In this document: piece after piece, positions 1 to 6,509 of the stretch
How the letters are laid out: each line of letters starts with the position of its first letter
Numbering within the stretch: position 1 is the stretch's first letter
NCBI GenBank assembly: GCA_002342985.1
Contig: DDRC01000094.1
Span: 1-12,888 of the forward strand
Reading direction: 5' to 3'
Length of the DNA: 12,888 nucleotides
Source: Flavobacteriales bacterium UBA2426
GTDB taxonomy: Bacteria; Bacteroidota; Bacteroidia; Flavobacteriales_F; PHOS-HE28
Notes under the pieces: model-generated
Database searches by the model: none
Told to the model about the DNA's origin: nothing
The model's input: only the letters and a program-made list of their open reading frames with translations
Made by a program: the position numbers and the translations under genes

Positions 1-1
1 C

Positions 2-325
2 CGCATCCTGATGCCCATGATCAACGAGGCCATCCAAACCCTGTGGCAGGGCGTGGGCGGCGTGGCCGAGATCGACAGCATCATGAAGCTGGGGATGGCC
101 CACCCCATGGGGCCGCTGCAGCTCGCCGACTTCATCGGCCTGGACACCTGCCTCGCCATCCTCCGCGTGCTGCACGAGGGACTCGGAGACCCCAAGTACG
201 CCCCCTGCCCGCTCCTGGTGCAGATGGTGACCGCCGGCAAGCTCGGGGTGAAGAACGGCGAGGGCTTCTACCGGTACACCGCTGGCAGCAAGGAATCGGT
301 GGTGGCGCCGGCGTTCACGCGCTGA
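2..325 (+). CDS. 3-hydroxybutyryl-CoA dehydrogenase, C-terminal part (5' end outside window)
   Basis: This is the C-terminal domain of an NAD(P)-dependent 3-hydroxyacyl-CoA dehydrogenase, which interconverts 3-hydroxybutyryl-CoA and acetoacetyl-CoA in the cytoplasm. The open frame runs in from the left edge, so the Rossmann domain and the start are missing. The visible 107 residues carry the helical dimerisation domain. Recognisable blocks are [38 protein letters not shown], the KYAPCPLL block and the terminal [11 protein letters not shown], all typical of the short (about 280-300 aa) bacterial PaaH/Hbd type. It could serve beta-oxidation, butanoate or polyhydroxybutyrate-type metabolism; the fragment cannot distinguish these. 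The next gene starts 18 bp downstream on the same strand, but it has no obvious functional link. The family call is secure and the substrate preference is inferred. Confidence 0.93.
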   Translation, partial: RILMPMINEAIQTLWQGVGGVAEIDSIMKLGMAHPMGPLQLADFIGLDTCLAILRVLHEGLGDPKYAPCPLLVQMVTAGKLGVKNGEGFYRYTAGSKESVVAPAFTR

Positions 326-343
326 GGCCACCCGGCTTGCGCG

Positions 344-844
344 ATGACGCATCTCCGCACGGCCTCCATCGCTGACATCGCAGCCATCCGCTCCATCGCG
401 CATGCCGCATGGCCGGCGGCATATGCCGCGATCCTCAGCCCCGCGCAGCTTGCCTACATGCTCGATCTCATGTACAGCGAGGCCGCCCTGGAGGAGCAGA
501 TGACGGCGAAGGGCCATCGCTTCCTGATGGCTGAGCGGGACGGCCACGCCGTCGGCTTCGCGGCATTCGAGCATGGCCATGGCGCGGTGCGGAGCACCCG
601 CCTGCACAAGCTCTATGCACTGCCGATCGTCAAGGGCACGGGCGTGGGCAGCGCGCTGCTGGCCGGCGTGGAGGCAGCTGCCCTCTCAGCCGGCGATGCA
701 CAGGTGGAGCTGAACGTGAACCGATTCAACCCGACCAAGGCGTGGTATGCACGCAAGGGCTTCGCCGTTGTGCGCGACGAGGTCATCGAAATCGGCGAGG
801 GCTTCGTGATGGACGACCATGTGATGGTGCGGGCGCTGCGCTGA
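344..844 (+). CDS. GNAT family N-acetyltransferase
   Basis: A 166-aa, single-domain GNAT acetyltransferase that would move an acetyl group from acetyl-CoA to an amine. The acetyl-CoA pyrophosphate loop is the KGTGVGSALL stretch at residues 97-106, which fits the [RQ/K]xxGxG/A signature. It is preceded by the strand 4 motif LHKLYALP (88-94). The late motif NRFNPTKAWYARKGF (126-140) contains Tyr135, in the position of the usual general-acid tyrosine. The N-terminus LRTASIADIAAIRSIA is the usual first strand and helix. The layout (LHKLY..P, G.GVGS, N.NRxN..A..WY...GF) resembles PaiA/RimI-like small-molecule acetyltransferases, but the substrate cannot be read from sequence. The ATG at 344 sits 18 bp after the previous stop and gives a complete GNAT N-terminus. 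I see no terminator between this gene and the promoter-like box at 864. Confidence 0.9.
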   Translation: MTHLRTASIADIAAIRSIAHAAWPAAYAAILSPAQLAYMLDLMYSEAALEEQMTAKGHRFLMAERDGHAVGFAAFEHGHGAVRSTRLHKLYALPIVKGTGVGSALLAGVEAAALSAGDAQVELNVNRFNPTKAWYARKGFAVVRDEVIEIGEGFVMDDHVMVRALR

Positions 845-863
845 GCCGTGGCGCGGCGGCGCG

Positions 864-872
864 TATGTTCGC
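864..872 (+). promoter_or_regulatory. Candidate -7 box TATGTTCGC for the GT39-like gene
   Basis: TATGTTCGC matches TAnnTTTGC, the extended Bacteroidota -7 element, with one T-to-C change. It lies in the short gap after the GNAT stop and 37 bp before the ATG at 910. A closely similar box, TACATTCGC, occupies the same relative position before the epimerase gene; both continue into TTCGCCGC. I see no clear TTG -33 element 17-23 bp upstream. This is an inference from the motif and its position. Confidence 0.5.
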
Positions 873-909
873 CGCGCAACCCCTGCCTCAGCCGGCCGTC
901 AGTCCACCG

Positions 910-2394
910 ATGCCCCGTCGCACGCCGCTCCTCCTGACCTTGTTGGTGGCCCTCGCCTTCGCGGTGCGCTTCCATGCCATCGACCGGTTCGCCACGGGAT
1001 ACGACGAGCTGTTCTCCGCGCTGGAGGCCAATGGCCTGTTCCCGGCGCTGATCGGGCCTGGGACGGCCTTCACCGGAGCGGACCTCAGCGCCCATGACAG
1101 CTGGCGGGGCGCGGCCCGGGCCTGCGTGGCCACCGATGGCGGCAACGGCATCCTCTACATCCTTGCCCTCCACGCCTGGACCGAAACCTTCGGGAACAGC
1201 AACCTCGCCATACGGCTGTTCTCGCTGTGCTGCGGACTGGTGGTGGTGCTCCTCACCCACCGGCTGGCCCTGGAGCTGAACGGCGATGGGACCGCCGCGC
1301 TGCTTGCCGCAGGCCTGGCCGCCATGGCGCCGCTGCTGGTCGATTACTCGCAGGAGGCGCGCGGCTATATGCTGGGGACGGCGCTCACCCTGGAGGCCAC
1401 GCGCCTCTACCTCCGCATCTCCCGCAGCGCGGATGCATCCGTCTCCGCCCTTGCGCGCTACGGCCTCGTCGCCGGCATGGCGCTGCTGGTGCACTACTAC
1501 GCCGCTTACATCCTGGTGGCGCATGCCGCACATGCCGTGCTCCGGCACGCGCCCCGGCGATGGCTGGGCTGGGGCGCGGTGGCCGTTCCCATAGCCGCAG
1601 CCTGCATGGGCGCCTGGATGCTGCTCGGCGGCTGGGAAGGCCTGGGCAACATGGCCCGTCACCAGGCGAGCTATGCGGCGCTGCTCGTGGCCAATCCGGA
1701 ATACGATACCTATTACCGCGCAGCCACCCCGCTGCACCTGGCGCAGGAGCTCTTCGTCCAGTTCCTCTGGCTGAGCGGCAACAGCCTGCTCAACCTGGGT
1801 CCTTCGCTGCGGGTGGTGGCGCTGCTCCTGGCCGTTCCGGCAGGGCTGCTGGCAGGGCTGCGCTGGGCCGCAGCGAAGCAGGGCGATGGCGCGCTGCTCC
1901 TCGCCCTGCTCGCGATCGCCGGTCCGGCCTACACGCTCCTGCTCTCAGCCCTGTCCGGACACACTTTCGGGATGCGGTACTACTACGTGATGTTCTCCGC
2001 GCCGGCTGCGGTGATGCTGCTTGCGCGCGGGGCGCTCGGTTGGCTGCGCGCTGCCCGCGCCCCGCAGCGCCTCATGGGCGGTACGCTGCTCGCCTGCCTG
2101 GTGGCGGTGATGGCCCTTTCCATTTCCACCTTCTACCGCTTCGGGTATCGCGGCAACAACCAGCCCGAACAGGTGGCCCCCCTGGCCCTGGCGGTGGATG
2201 CGCTGGCCGCCGCTGCGCCCCATGCGCGAATCGGCCTTGTGCATGCGACGGACCGTGATGCCATCGCCTTCAACCTGCACCTGGGCCCTGATGCTGCCGG
2301 GGTGCCCCAGGTCATCGATGGCCTCTCCCCGCAACGGCATGCGGTGATCGCCACCCTTGGCGGTGAGCCGCGCGTGGTGCTCCGCCTGCGCTGA
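910..2394 (+). CDS. GT39-like polytopic membrane glycosyltransferase
   Basis: A 494-aa integral membrane protein resembling the GT-C fold glycosyltransferases of the PMT/ArnT/GT39 group. Those enzymes transfer a sugar from a polyprenyl-phosphate donor to an acceptor outside the cytoplasmic membrane. The first helix (residues 6-20) leads into a loop with the acidic pair D32-E33 in GYDELFSA, the position of the catalytic Asp-Glu in this superfamily. A GNGILYI segment (79-85) resembles the family's luminal P/G-x-LYY motif. SQEARGYML (147-155) is the helix-edge motif common in GT39-like proteins. Around ten further hydrophobic segments follow, and the C-terminus has a soluble tail. The frame is open upstream to an ATG at 865, but that ATG lies inside a promoter-like box, so I start at 910, where a membrane helix follows at once. 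The next two genes (epimerase and lipid-sugar-type GT2) suggest the donor pathway. The acceptor is unknown. Confidence 0.8.
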   Translation: MPRRTPLLLTLLVALAFAVRFHAIDRFATGYDELFSALEANGLFPALIGPGTAFTGADLSAHDSWRGAARACVATDGGNGILYILALHAWTETFGNSNLAIRLFSLCCGLVVVLLTHRLALELNGDGTAALLAAGLAAMAPLLVDYSQEARGYMLGTALTLEATRLYLRISRSADASVSALARYGLVAGMALLVHYYAAYILVAHAAHAVLRHAPRRWLGWGAVAVPIAAACMGAWMLLGGWEGLGNMARHQASYAALLVANPEYDTYYRAATPLHLAQELFVQFLWLSGNSLLNLGPSLRVVALLLAVPAGLLAGLRWAAAKQGDGALLLALLAIAGPAYTLLLSALSGHTFGMRYYYVMFSAPAAVMLLARGALGWLRAARAPQRLMGGTLLACLVAVMALSISTFYRFGYRGNNQPEQVAPLALAVDALAAAAPHARIGLVHATDRDAIAFNLHLGPDAAGVPQVIDGLSPQRHAVIATLGGEPRVVLRLR

Positions 2395-2418
2395 GCCCCT
2401 CCGGTCGGCGCGGCTGGC

Positions 2419-2427
2419 TACATTCGC
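2419..2427 (+). promoter_or_regulatory. Candidate -7 box TACATTCGC for the epimerase-GT2 pair
   Basis: TACATTCGC lies in the 66-bp gap after the GT39-like gene and 33 bp before the ATG at 2461. It fits TAnnTTTGC with a single T-to-C change and is followed by CGC, as at 864-872. It suggests the epimerase and GT2 pair can be transcribed separately from the membrane glycosyltransferase. No convincing -33 TTG is seen at the usual distance. Confidence 0.5.
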
Positions 2428-2460
2428 CGCTCTCCCCCCGCGCCACCCGCGAAGACCATC

Positions 2461-3438
2461 ATGCCCCAGACCGTCATCATCACCGGAGCCGCGGGATTCG
2501 TGGGCTCGAACCTCACCCAGCGCCTGCTCCAGGATGGGCACCGTGTCATCGGCGTGGACAACATGAGCTATGGGAGCCCGGCCAACCTGGCGGCGGTGAA
2601 GGGGCATGCCGGCTTCCGGTTCGTGGAAGGCGATGTGTGCGACCCGGCGGTGCTCGCCGCCCTCGAGGGCGACACCATCGTTCACCTCGCTAGCCAGAAG
2701 ATACCACGGTACACCAACAGCTACCGCACGATCGAGGAGAACCACCGGATGAGTTCGCTGGTCATCCAGCGCGCGCTCGACCTCGGTGCGCGATTGGTGT
2801 TCGCCTCCACGAGCGATGTGTACGGGAAGAATCCCCGCATCCCCTTCAGCGAAGAGAGCGACCTGGTGCTCGGCCCCACCAAGGTGAAGCGCTGGGCCTA
2901 TGCGGCGAGCAAGATCCACAGCGAGCACAAGATCATCGCCACGGGCGAGGAGAAGGGCCTGCGCTACGCCATCCTCCGGCTCTTCGGCTCCTATGGCCCC
3001 AACCAGAACCTCACCTGGTGGGGCGGTCCGCAATCGGTGTTCATCGGGAAGGCCTTCCGCAACGAGGCCATCGAACTGCATGGCGATGGGCAGCAGACAC
3101 GCACCTTCACCTATGTGGACGACACGGTGCAGGGCTTCATGCTGGCCATCACGAAGCCCGAGGCGGAAGGCGAGGTCTTCAATGTCGCCTCCGATCCCTC
3201 GACCGAGACCACCATTGAAGGCCTTGCCCTCTTGATCTGGCGCCTGATCCGCCCGGCGGACCTCGAGCCGAAGCTCACCTTCATCCCATACGCCAGCTTC
3301 GGCGGCGGCTATGAGGATGTGCTGCGCCGCGTGCCCGACATCGGCAAGATCAGCAGGATGCTCGGCTTCGCCCCGCGCTACGGGCTGGAGGAGGGCATGC
3401 GCCTCACGATCGACTGGCAGCGCGGGCGCACCGCTTAG
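2461..3438 (+). CDS. NAD-dependent nucleotide-sugar epimerase/dehydratase (extended SDR)
   Basis: A 325-aa extended short-chain dehydrogenase/reductase acting on a nucleotide-activated sugar in the cytoplasm. The NAD-binding glycine motif TGAAGFVGSN occupies residues 8-17, with acidic D33 ending strand 2, which favours NAD over NADP. The catalytic set is S116-T117-S118 (FASTSDVYG) with Y147 and K151 in YAASK. The substrate-domain motif LRLFGSYGP (172-180) and FTYVDD are typical of UDP-glucose 4-epimerase and related decarboxylases or dehydratases. The late YEDVLRRVPDI segment is shared with UDP-glucuronate decarboxylase/epimerase relatives. The product sugar cannot be decided from these motifs. 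The gene is closely linked to the following glycosyltransferase (3 bp gap), so the product is probably that enzyme's donor. The start is supported by the immediate Rossmann motif. Confidence 0.9.
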   Translation: MPQTVIITGAAGFVGSNLTQRLLQDGHRVIGVDNMSYGSPANLAAVKGHAGFRFVEGDVCDPAVLAALEGDTIVHLASQKIPRYTNSYRTIEENHRMSSLVIQRALDLGARLVFASTSDVYGKNPRIPFSEESDLVLGPTKVKRWAYAASKIHSEHKIIATGEEKGLRYAILRLFGSYGPNQNLTWWGGPQSVFIGKAFRNEAIELHGDGQQTRTFTYVDDTVQGFMLAITKPEAEGEVFNVASDPSTETTIEGLALLIWRLIRPADLEPKLTFIPYASFGGGYEDVLRRVPDIGKISRMLGFAPRYGLEEGMRLTIDWQRGRTA

Positions 3439-3441
3439 GGC

Positions 3442-4173
3442 ATGCGGTACTTCATCGTGCCCACCTACAACGAGGCGGCCAACCTGCCCAATCTGGCGCG
3501 TGAGCTGGCGCCGTTCCTCGCCCAGGCGGACACCTGGCTGGTGCTGAGCGACGACGGTTCGTCGGACGGCACGCGCGAGCTGGCCCCCACCCTGTTCCCG
3601 CAGGAACGACTCGTGGTACTCGGCGATGGCACCAATCACGGGCCGGGGCATGCCTTCAATACCGGTTTCGAATGGGTGCTGGCCCGCGCCAAGGACGAGG
3701 ACCTCGTGGTGACCATGGAGGCGGATTGCACCTCGGACATCGGCATCCTGCCGCAGATGCTGGCCATCGCCGACCTCGGCTACGACCTGGTGCTGGCCTC
3801 GGTGTATGCGCAAGGCGGCGGATTCGACCGCACCACATGGCTGCGCAAGCTGCTTTCGGCGACGGCCAACTTCATCTACCGGTTCATCTTCGACCTGAAG
3901 GTGAGCACCCTGAGCAGCTTCTACCGCGTGTACCGCGCCGGCACGCTGCGCAAGGCGCGCGCGCGCTGGCCGCAGCTGATCGCGGAGCCCGGCTTCATCT
4001 GCATGCTGGAGCTGCTCATCAAGCTCATCCGCGTCGATGCCCGGGTGATCGAAGTGCCCATGGTGCTGGCCTCGCAGAAGCGGATCGGCCGCTCGCGGAT
4101 GAAGCTGGTGCGGACGACCCTCGAATACTTCCGCTTCCTCTGGCGGTTCCGTTCGGAGAACCGACGGCGGTGA
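3442..4173 (+). CDS. Family 2 glycosyltransferase, polyprenyl-phosphate sugar transferase (DPM1-like)
   Basis: A 243-aa GT-A fold glycosyltransferase of the dolichol-phosphate mannosyltransferase (DPM1)/polyprenyl-phosphate type, without the C-terminal membrane helices of longer relatives. It opens directly with the donor-binding strand FIVPTYNEAANLP (4-16). DDGSSDGT (37-44) is the nucleotide-sugar motif. TMEADCTSD (91-99) is the metal-binding DAD position with Glu replacing the first Asp. NHGPGHAFNTGF (65-76) replaces the common GxxxARNxG segment. QKRIGRSRMK (212-221) matches the late basic R.G.SKM-type motif. The family moves a sugar from NDP- or GDP-sugar to a polyprenyl phosphate at the inner membrane face. 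The gene starts 3 bp after the epimerase stop, so the two are probably translationally coupled. It converges with the DUF4294 gene, with only 6 bp between stops and no room for a terminator. Confidence 0.88.
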   Translation: MRYFIVPTYNEAANLPNLARELAPFLAQADTWLVLSDDGSSDGTRELAPTLFPQERLVVLGDGTNHGPGHAFNTGFEWVLARAKDEDLVVTMEADCTSDIGILPQMLAIADLGYDLVLASVYAQGGGFDRTTWLRKLLSATANFIYRFIFDLKVSTLSSFYRVYRAGTLRKARARWPQLIAEPGFICMLELLIKLIRVDARVIEVPMVLASQKRIGRSRMKLVRTTLEYFRFLWRFRSENRRR

Positions 4174-4179
4174 GTCCGG

Positions 4180-4878
4180 TCAGTTGGCGGCATCGGCCCT
4201 GATGGGCATGCCGTACTTGCGGTAGAGCCGTGCCTTCCGCTTTTCGAGGCGTGCCTGCGCCTTGGCCGTGCGGGCCGCGCGCGCAGCAACGGCGAGCTCG
4301 CCGCGCTCGATCCGCTGCACGATCAGCTCCATCATCCGGTCCTCGCCCTCCCGGTCGTATCCGCTTCGCAGATCCTGGCCGAAGAGGCGCGCCATCCCCT
4401 GCCAGACGAAAGCGGTGAAGGAACCGCGAAGCTCCTTCACCAGCTCGAAGGAAGTCTTGCCGGTCTCACGGTCGATCAGCTTCACCAGCACCCTGCCCTG
4501 GCTGGTCGTAAGGTCCTTCACCTCCGCCTCGAACTCGGCGCGCAGCTCAGCCTCTGCGAGCTTGATGTACAGCTCCTGGTCGCCCTCCTTGGCGATGCGC
4601 GCCAGGTCATGCTCATACTCGCGGAGCAGGTCACCGGTGAGCCGTGCATAGGGGTAGACCTTGATGACGTTGCGGGTGAGTTTGTCATACCGCTCGGCCT
4701 GCCGCCGGTCACGCGCCGTCCAGCGGGTCTCCACCACTGCAGGACCCAGATCGATCACCGGCACGGTATCCCCGCCGATAATCACCGCCCGGTGCACGGT
4801 GCGCTGATGCTCCACCTGTGCCGAAGCGGCGGCCGGCGCGGTCAGCAGGGCAATCAGCAGGATACGGGGGAGACGCAT
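4180..4878 (-). CDS. Secreted DUF4294 domain protein
   Basis: A 232-aa protein with an N-terminal signal peptide: basic MRLPR, a hydrophobic core, then the small-residue site AAASAQ, with cleavage likely near residue 20. No lipobox cysteine is present, so export to the periplasm or beyond is expected. From about residue 30 to 190 it matches what I know of DUF4294, a Bacteroidota family of unknown function. The most recognisable parts are GGDTVPVIDL (35-44) and the basic-aromatic core RNVIKVYPYA (69-78). Most of the remainder is predicted charged helix, and the tail is rich in Lys, Arg and Ala. It has its own promoter-like box at 4906-4914 and lies downstream of the biotin carboxylase with a 73-bp gap, so it need not be cotranscribed. 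No enzymatic role should be assigned. Confidence 0.85.
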   Translation of the reverse strand: MRLPRILLIALLTAPAAASAQVEHQRTVHRAVIIGGDTVPVIDLGPAVVETRWTARDRRQAERYDKLTRNVIKVYPYARLTGDLLREYEHDLARIAKEGDQELYIKLAEAELRAEFEAEVKDLTTSQGRVLVKLIDRETGKTSFELVKELRGSFTAFVWQGMARLFGQDLRSGYDREGEDRMMELIVQRIERGELAVAARAARTAKAQARLEKRKARLYRKYGMPIRADAAN

Positions 4879-4905
4879 GGGACAGCGGCGCGGGGATGCG
4901 CTACA

Positions 4906-4914
4906 GCGAAGCTA
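4906..4914 (-). promoter_or_regulatory. Candidate -7 box TAGCTTCGC (minus strand) for the DUF4294 gene
   Basis: Read on the minus strand the sequence is TAGCTTCGC, matching TAnnTTTGC with the same T-to-C change as the boxes at 864 and 2419. It lies 27 bp upstream of the DUF4294 start, inside the 73-bp gap after the biotin carboxylase stop. No -33 TTG is evident at the normal spacing. Confidence 0.5.
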
Positions 4915-4951
4915 CAACGCCGATCCCGTGCCGATATTCCCTTATACCCCC

Positions 4952-6445
4952 TCAGCGTCTGCTTAGTTTCCAGGGACTTGGGGCACTCGCAGCCGCAACC
5001 GGAGCAGATGGCCGTGATGCGGCATGCGTCACAGCCGCCACCAGGGCCGCCGCTGCCGCCTCATCCGGTGTCAAGCCCTCCAGGACCTCGGGATGGAAGT
5101 GGTCGCGGACGAAATGGGTGTCGTACCCGCCGCTGCGGAAAGCGCCATGCCCCATGACGAATCGGCAGAAGGGCAGGGTGGTCTCCACCCCGGTGATGGC
5201 ATAGTCATCGATGGCCCGTTCCATGCGGCTGATGGCCTCCTCACGGGTGGCCCCATGGGTGATCAGCTTGGCGATCATGGGGTCGTAGTGGATGGGGATG
5301 GTCATCCCCTCTTCGAAGCCATCGTCCACCCGGACACCGGGTCCTTGCGGGGGCCGGTAGGTGCTGAGCCTTCCGATGTCCGGGAGGAAGTTGTTCATCG
5401 GGTCCTCTGCATAGACGCGTACCTCGATCGCGTGTCCATTGATCCGCAGATCCTCCTGCGTGAAGGGCAGCTTCTCCCCTTCCGCCACGCGGATCTGCAG
5501 CTTCACCAGGTCGAGACCGGTGATCATCTCCGTCACCGGGTGCTCCACCTGCAAGCGCGTGTTCATCTCCATGAAGTAGAAATCGCCGCCCTCATCGAGC
5601 AGGAACTCCACGGTGCCTGCGCCGACATAATCCACGCTCCTGGCCACGGACACGGCAGCCTCTCCCATCCGCTTGCGCAGCTCCGGGGTGAGCACGGCAC
5701 TGGGAGCCTCCTCCACCACCTTCTGGTGGCGGCGCTGCACGCTGCACTCCCGCTCGAAGAGGTAGCAGGTGTTGCCGTGGGTATCGGCCATCACCTGCAC
5801 CTCGATGTGGCGTGGACCGGCCACGTACTTCTCGATGAACACGCTGCCATCGCCGAAGGCATTCGTGGCCTCGCTGATGGCTCGCTCCAGGCCCTCCTTC
5901 AGGTCGGCCTCTTTCTCCACCACGCGCATACCCTTGCCCCCTCCGCCGGCCGCGGCCTTGATGAGGATGGGGAACTTAATGCTCTTGGCCACCGCGATCG
6001 CCTCCTCCAGCCCGCTCACGGCCCCCTCCGTGCCGGGCACCAAGGGCACGCCGAACTTCTTCACGGCCTCCTTGGCGGCCAGCTTGTCGCCCATCACCTT
6101 CATGGCATGGGGCGAGGGGCCCACGAAGACGACACCAGCCTTCTCCAGCTCACGGGCGAACGCCCCGTTCTCGCTCAGGAAGCCGTAGCCGGGGTGAACC
6201 GCATCGACCTTGAGGTCCTTGCAGACCTTCACGAGCTTGTCGATCACCAGGTAGCTCTCCTTGCTGGGCGGAGGCCCGATGCACACGGCCTCGTCGGCGA
6301 AGCGGACGAAGGGCGCGGTCCGATCGGCCTCGGAATATACGGCAACGGTGCTGATGCCCATCTCGCGGGCCGAGCGCATCACGCGCAGGGCGATCTCGCC
6401 GCGGTTGGCGACGAGCAGTTTCTGTATCCTCTTCGGCTTGGCCAT
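4952..6445 (-). CDS. accC: Biotin carboxylase subunit of an acyl-CoA carboxylase (AccC/PccA type, no biotinyl domain)
   Basis: A 497-aa ATP-grasp enzyme that carboxylates protein-bound biotin with bicarbonate and ATP, the first half-reaction of acetyl- or propionyl-CoA carboxylase. The biotin carboxylase N domain starts at residue 6 (IQKLLVANRGEIALRV). The glycine-rich ATP loop AAAGGGGKGMR spans 164-174. QRRHQKVVEEAPS (237-249) holds Lys242. Metal and bicarbonate ligands are present in GAGTVEF (E280) and EMNTRLQVEH (293-302: E293, N295, R297, Q299, E301), and the catalytic Arg is R343. The C domain ends near 455 and is followed by about 40 residues rich in Ala and Pro, ending SPWKLSRR. There is no biotin-accepting MKM motif, so a separate carrier protein is required, and none is encoded nearby. 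E. coli AccC is about 450 aa, so this is a long form. I chose the ATG at 6445, since translation upstream lacks any family match. Acetyl- versus propionyl-CoA use is undecided. Confidence 0.93.
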   Translation of the reverse strand: MAKPKRIQKLLVANRGEIALRVMRSAREMGISTVAVYSEADRTAPFVRFADEAVCIGPPPSKESYLVIDKLVKVCKDLKVDAVHPGYGFLSENGAFARELEKAGVVFVGPSPHAMKVMGDKLAAKEAVKKFGVPLVPGTEGAVSGLEEAIAVAKSIKFPILIKAAAGGGGKGMRVVEKEADLKEGLERAISEATNAFGDGSVFIEKYVAGPRHIEVQVMADTHGNTCYLFERECSVQRRHQKVVEEAPSAVLTPELRKRMGEAAVSVARSVDYVGAGTVEFLLDEGGDFYFMEMNTRLQVEHPVTEMITGLDLVKLQIRVAEGEKLPFTQEDLRINGHAIEVRVYAEDPMNNFLPDIGRLSTYRPPQGPGVRVDDGFEEGMTIPIHYDPMIAKLITHGATREEAISRMERAIDDYAITGVETTLPFCRFVMGHGAFRSGGYDTHFVRDHFHPEVLEGLTPDEAAAAALVAAVTHAASRPSAPVAAASAPSPWKLSRR

Positions 6446-6464
6446 GGATCGGTGTCGGGGGAGC

Positions 6465-6473
6465 GCGAAGATG
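6465..6473 (-). promoter_or_regulatory. Candidate -7 box CATCTTCGC (minus strand) for the biotin carboxylase gene
   Basis: On the minus strand this reads CATCTTCGC, a TAnnTTCGC-like box with C in place of the first T. It stands 19 bp before the biotin carboxylase start, in the 64-bp divergent gap. The 10-mer GCATCTTCGC recurs just upstream of the hydrolase start at 8021, which raises its credibility slightly. The match is weaker than those at 864, 2419 and 4914. Confidence 0.35.
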
Positions 6474-6487
6474 CGAAGGGTTGGCCC

Positions 6488-6495
6488 GAACTTTG
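6488..6495 (+). promoter_or_regulatory. Candidate -7 box GAACTTTG for the MORN-like gene
   Basis: GAACTTTG differs from the Bacteroidota -7 consensus TAnnTTTG only at the first base. It lies 14 bp before the ATG at 6510 and would give a very short leader. It shares the small divergent gap with the opposing box at 6465-6473. No clear -33 TTG was found. Confidence 0.3.
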
Positions 6496-6509
6496 GCTGA
6501 AGCACTGGC

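Noticed and set aside
613..1737. 374-codon minus-strand frame under the GNAT and GT39-like genes
   Set aside because: The composition is Gly/Arg/Gln/His shadow type, and it overlaps two supported genes.
1945..3813. 622-codon minus-strand frame across the GT39-like, epimerase and GT2 genes
   Set aside because: It spans three well-supported plus-strand genes and gives a low-complexity Arg/Gly/His-rich product, a typical high-GC shadow frame.
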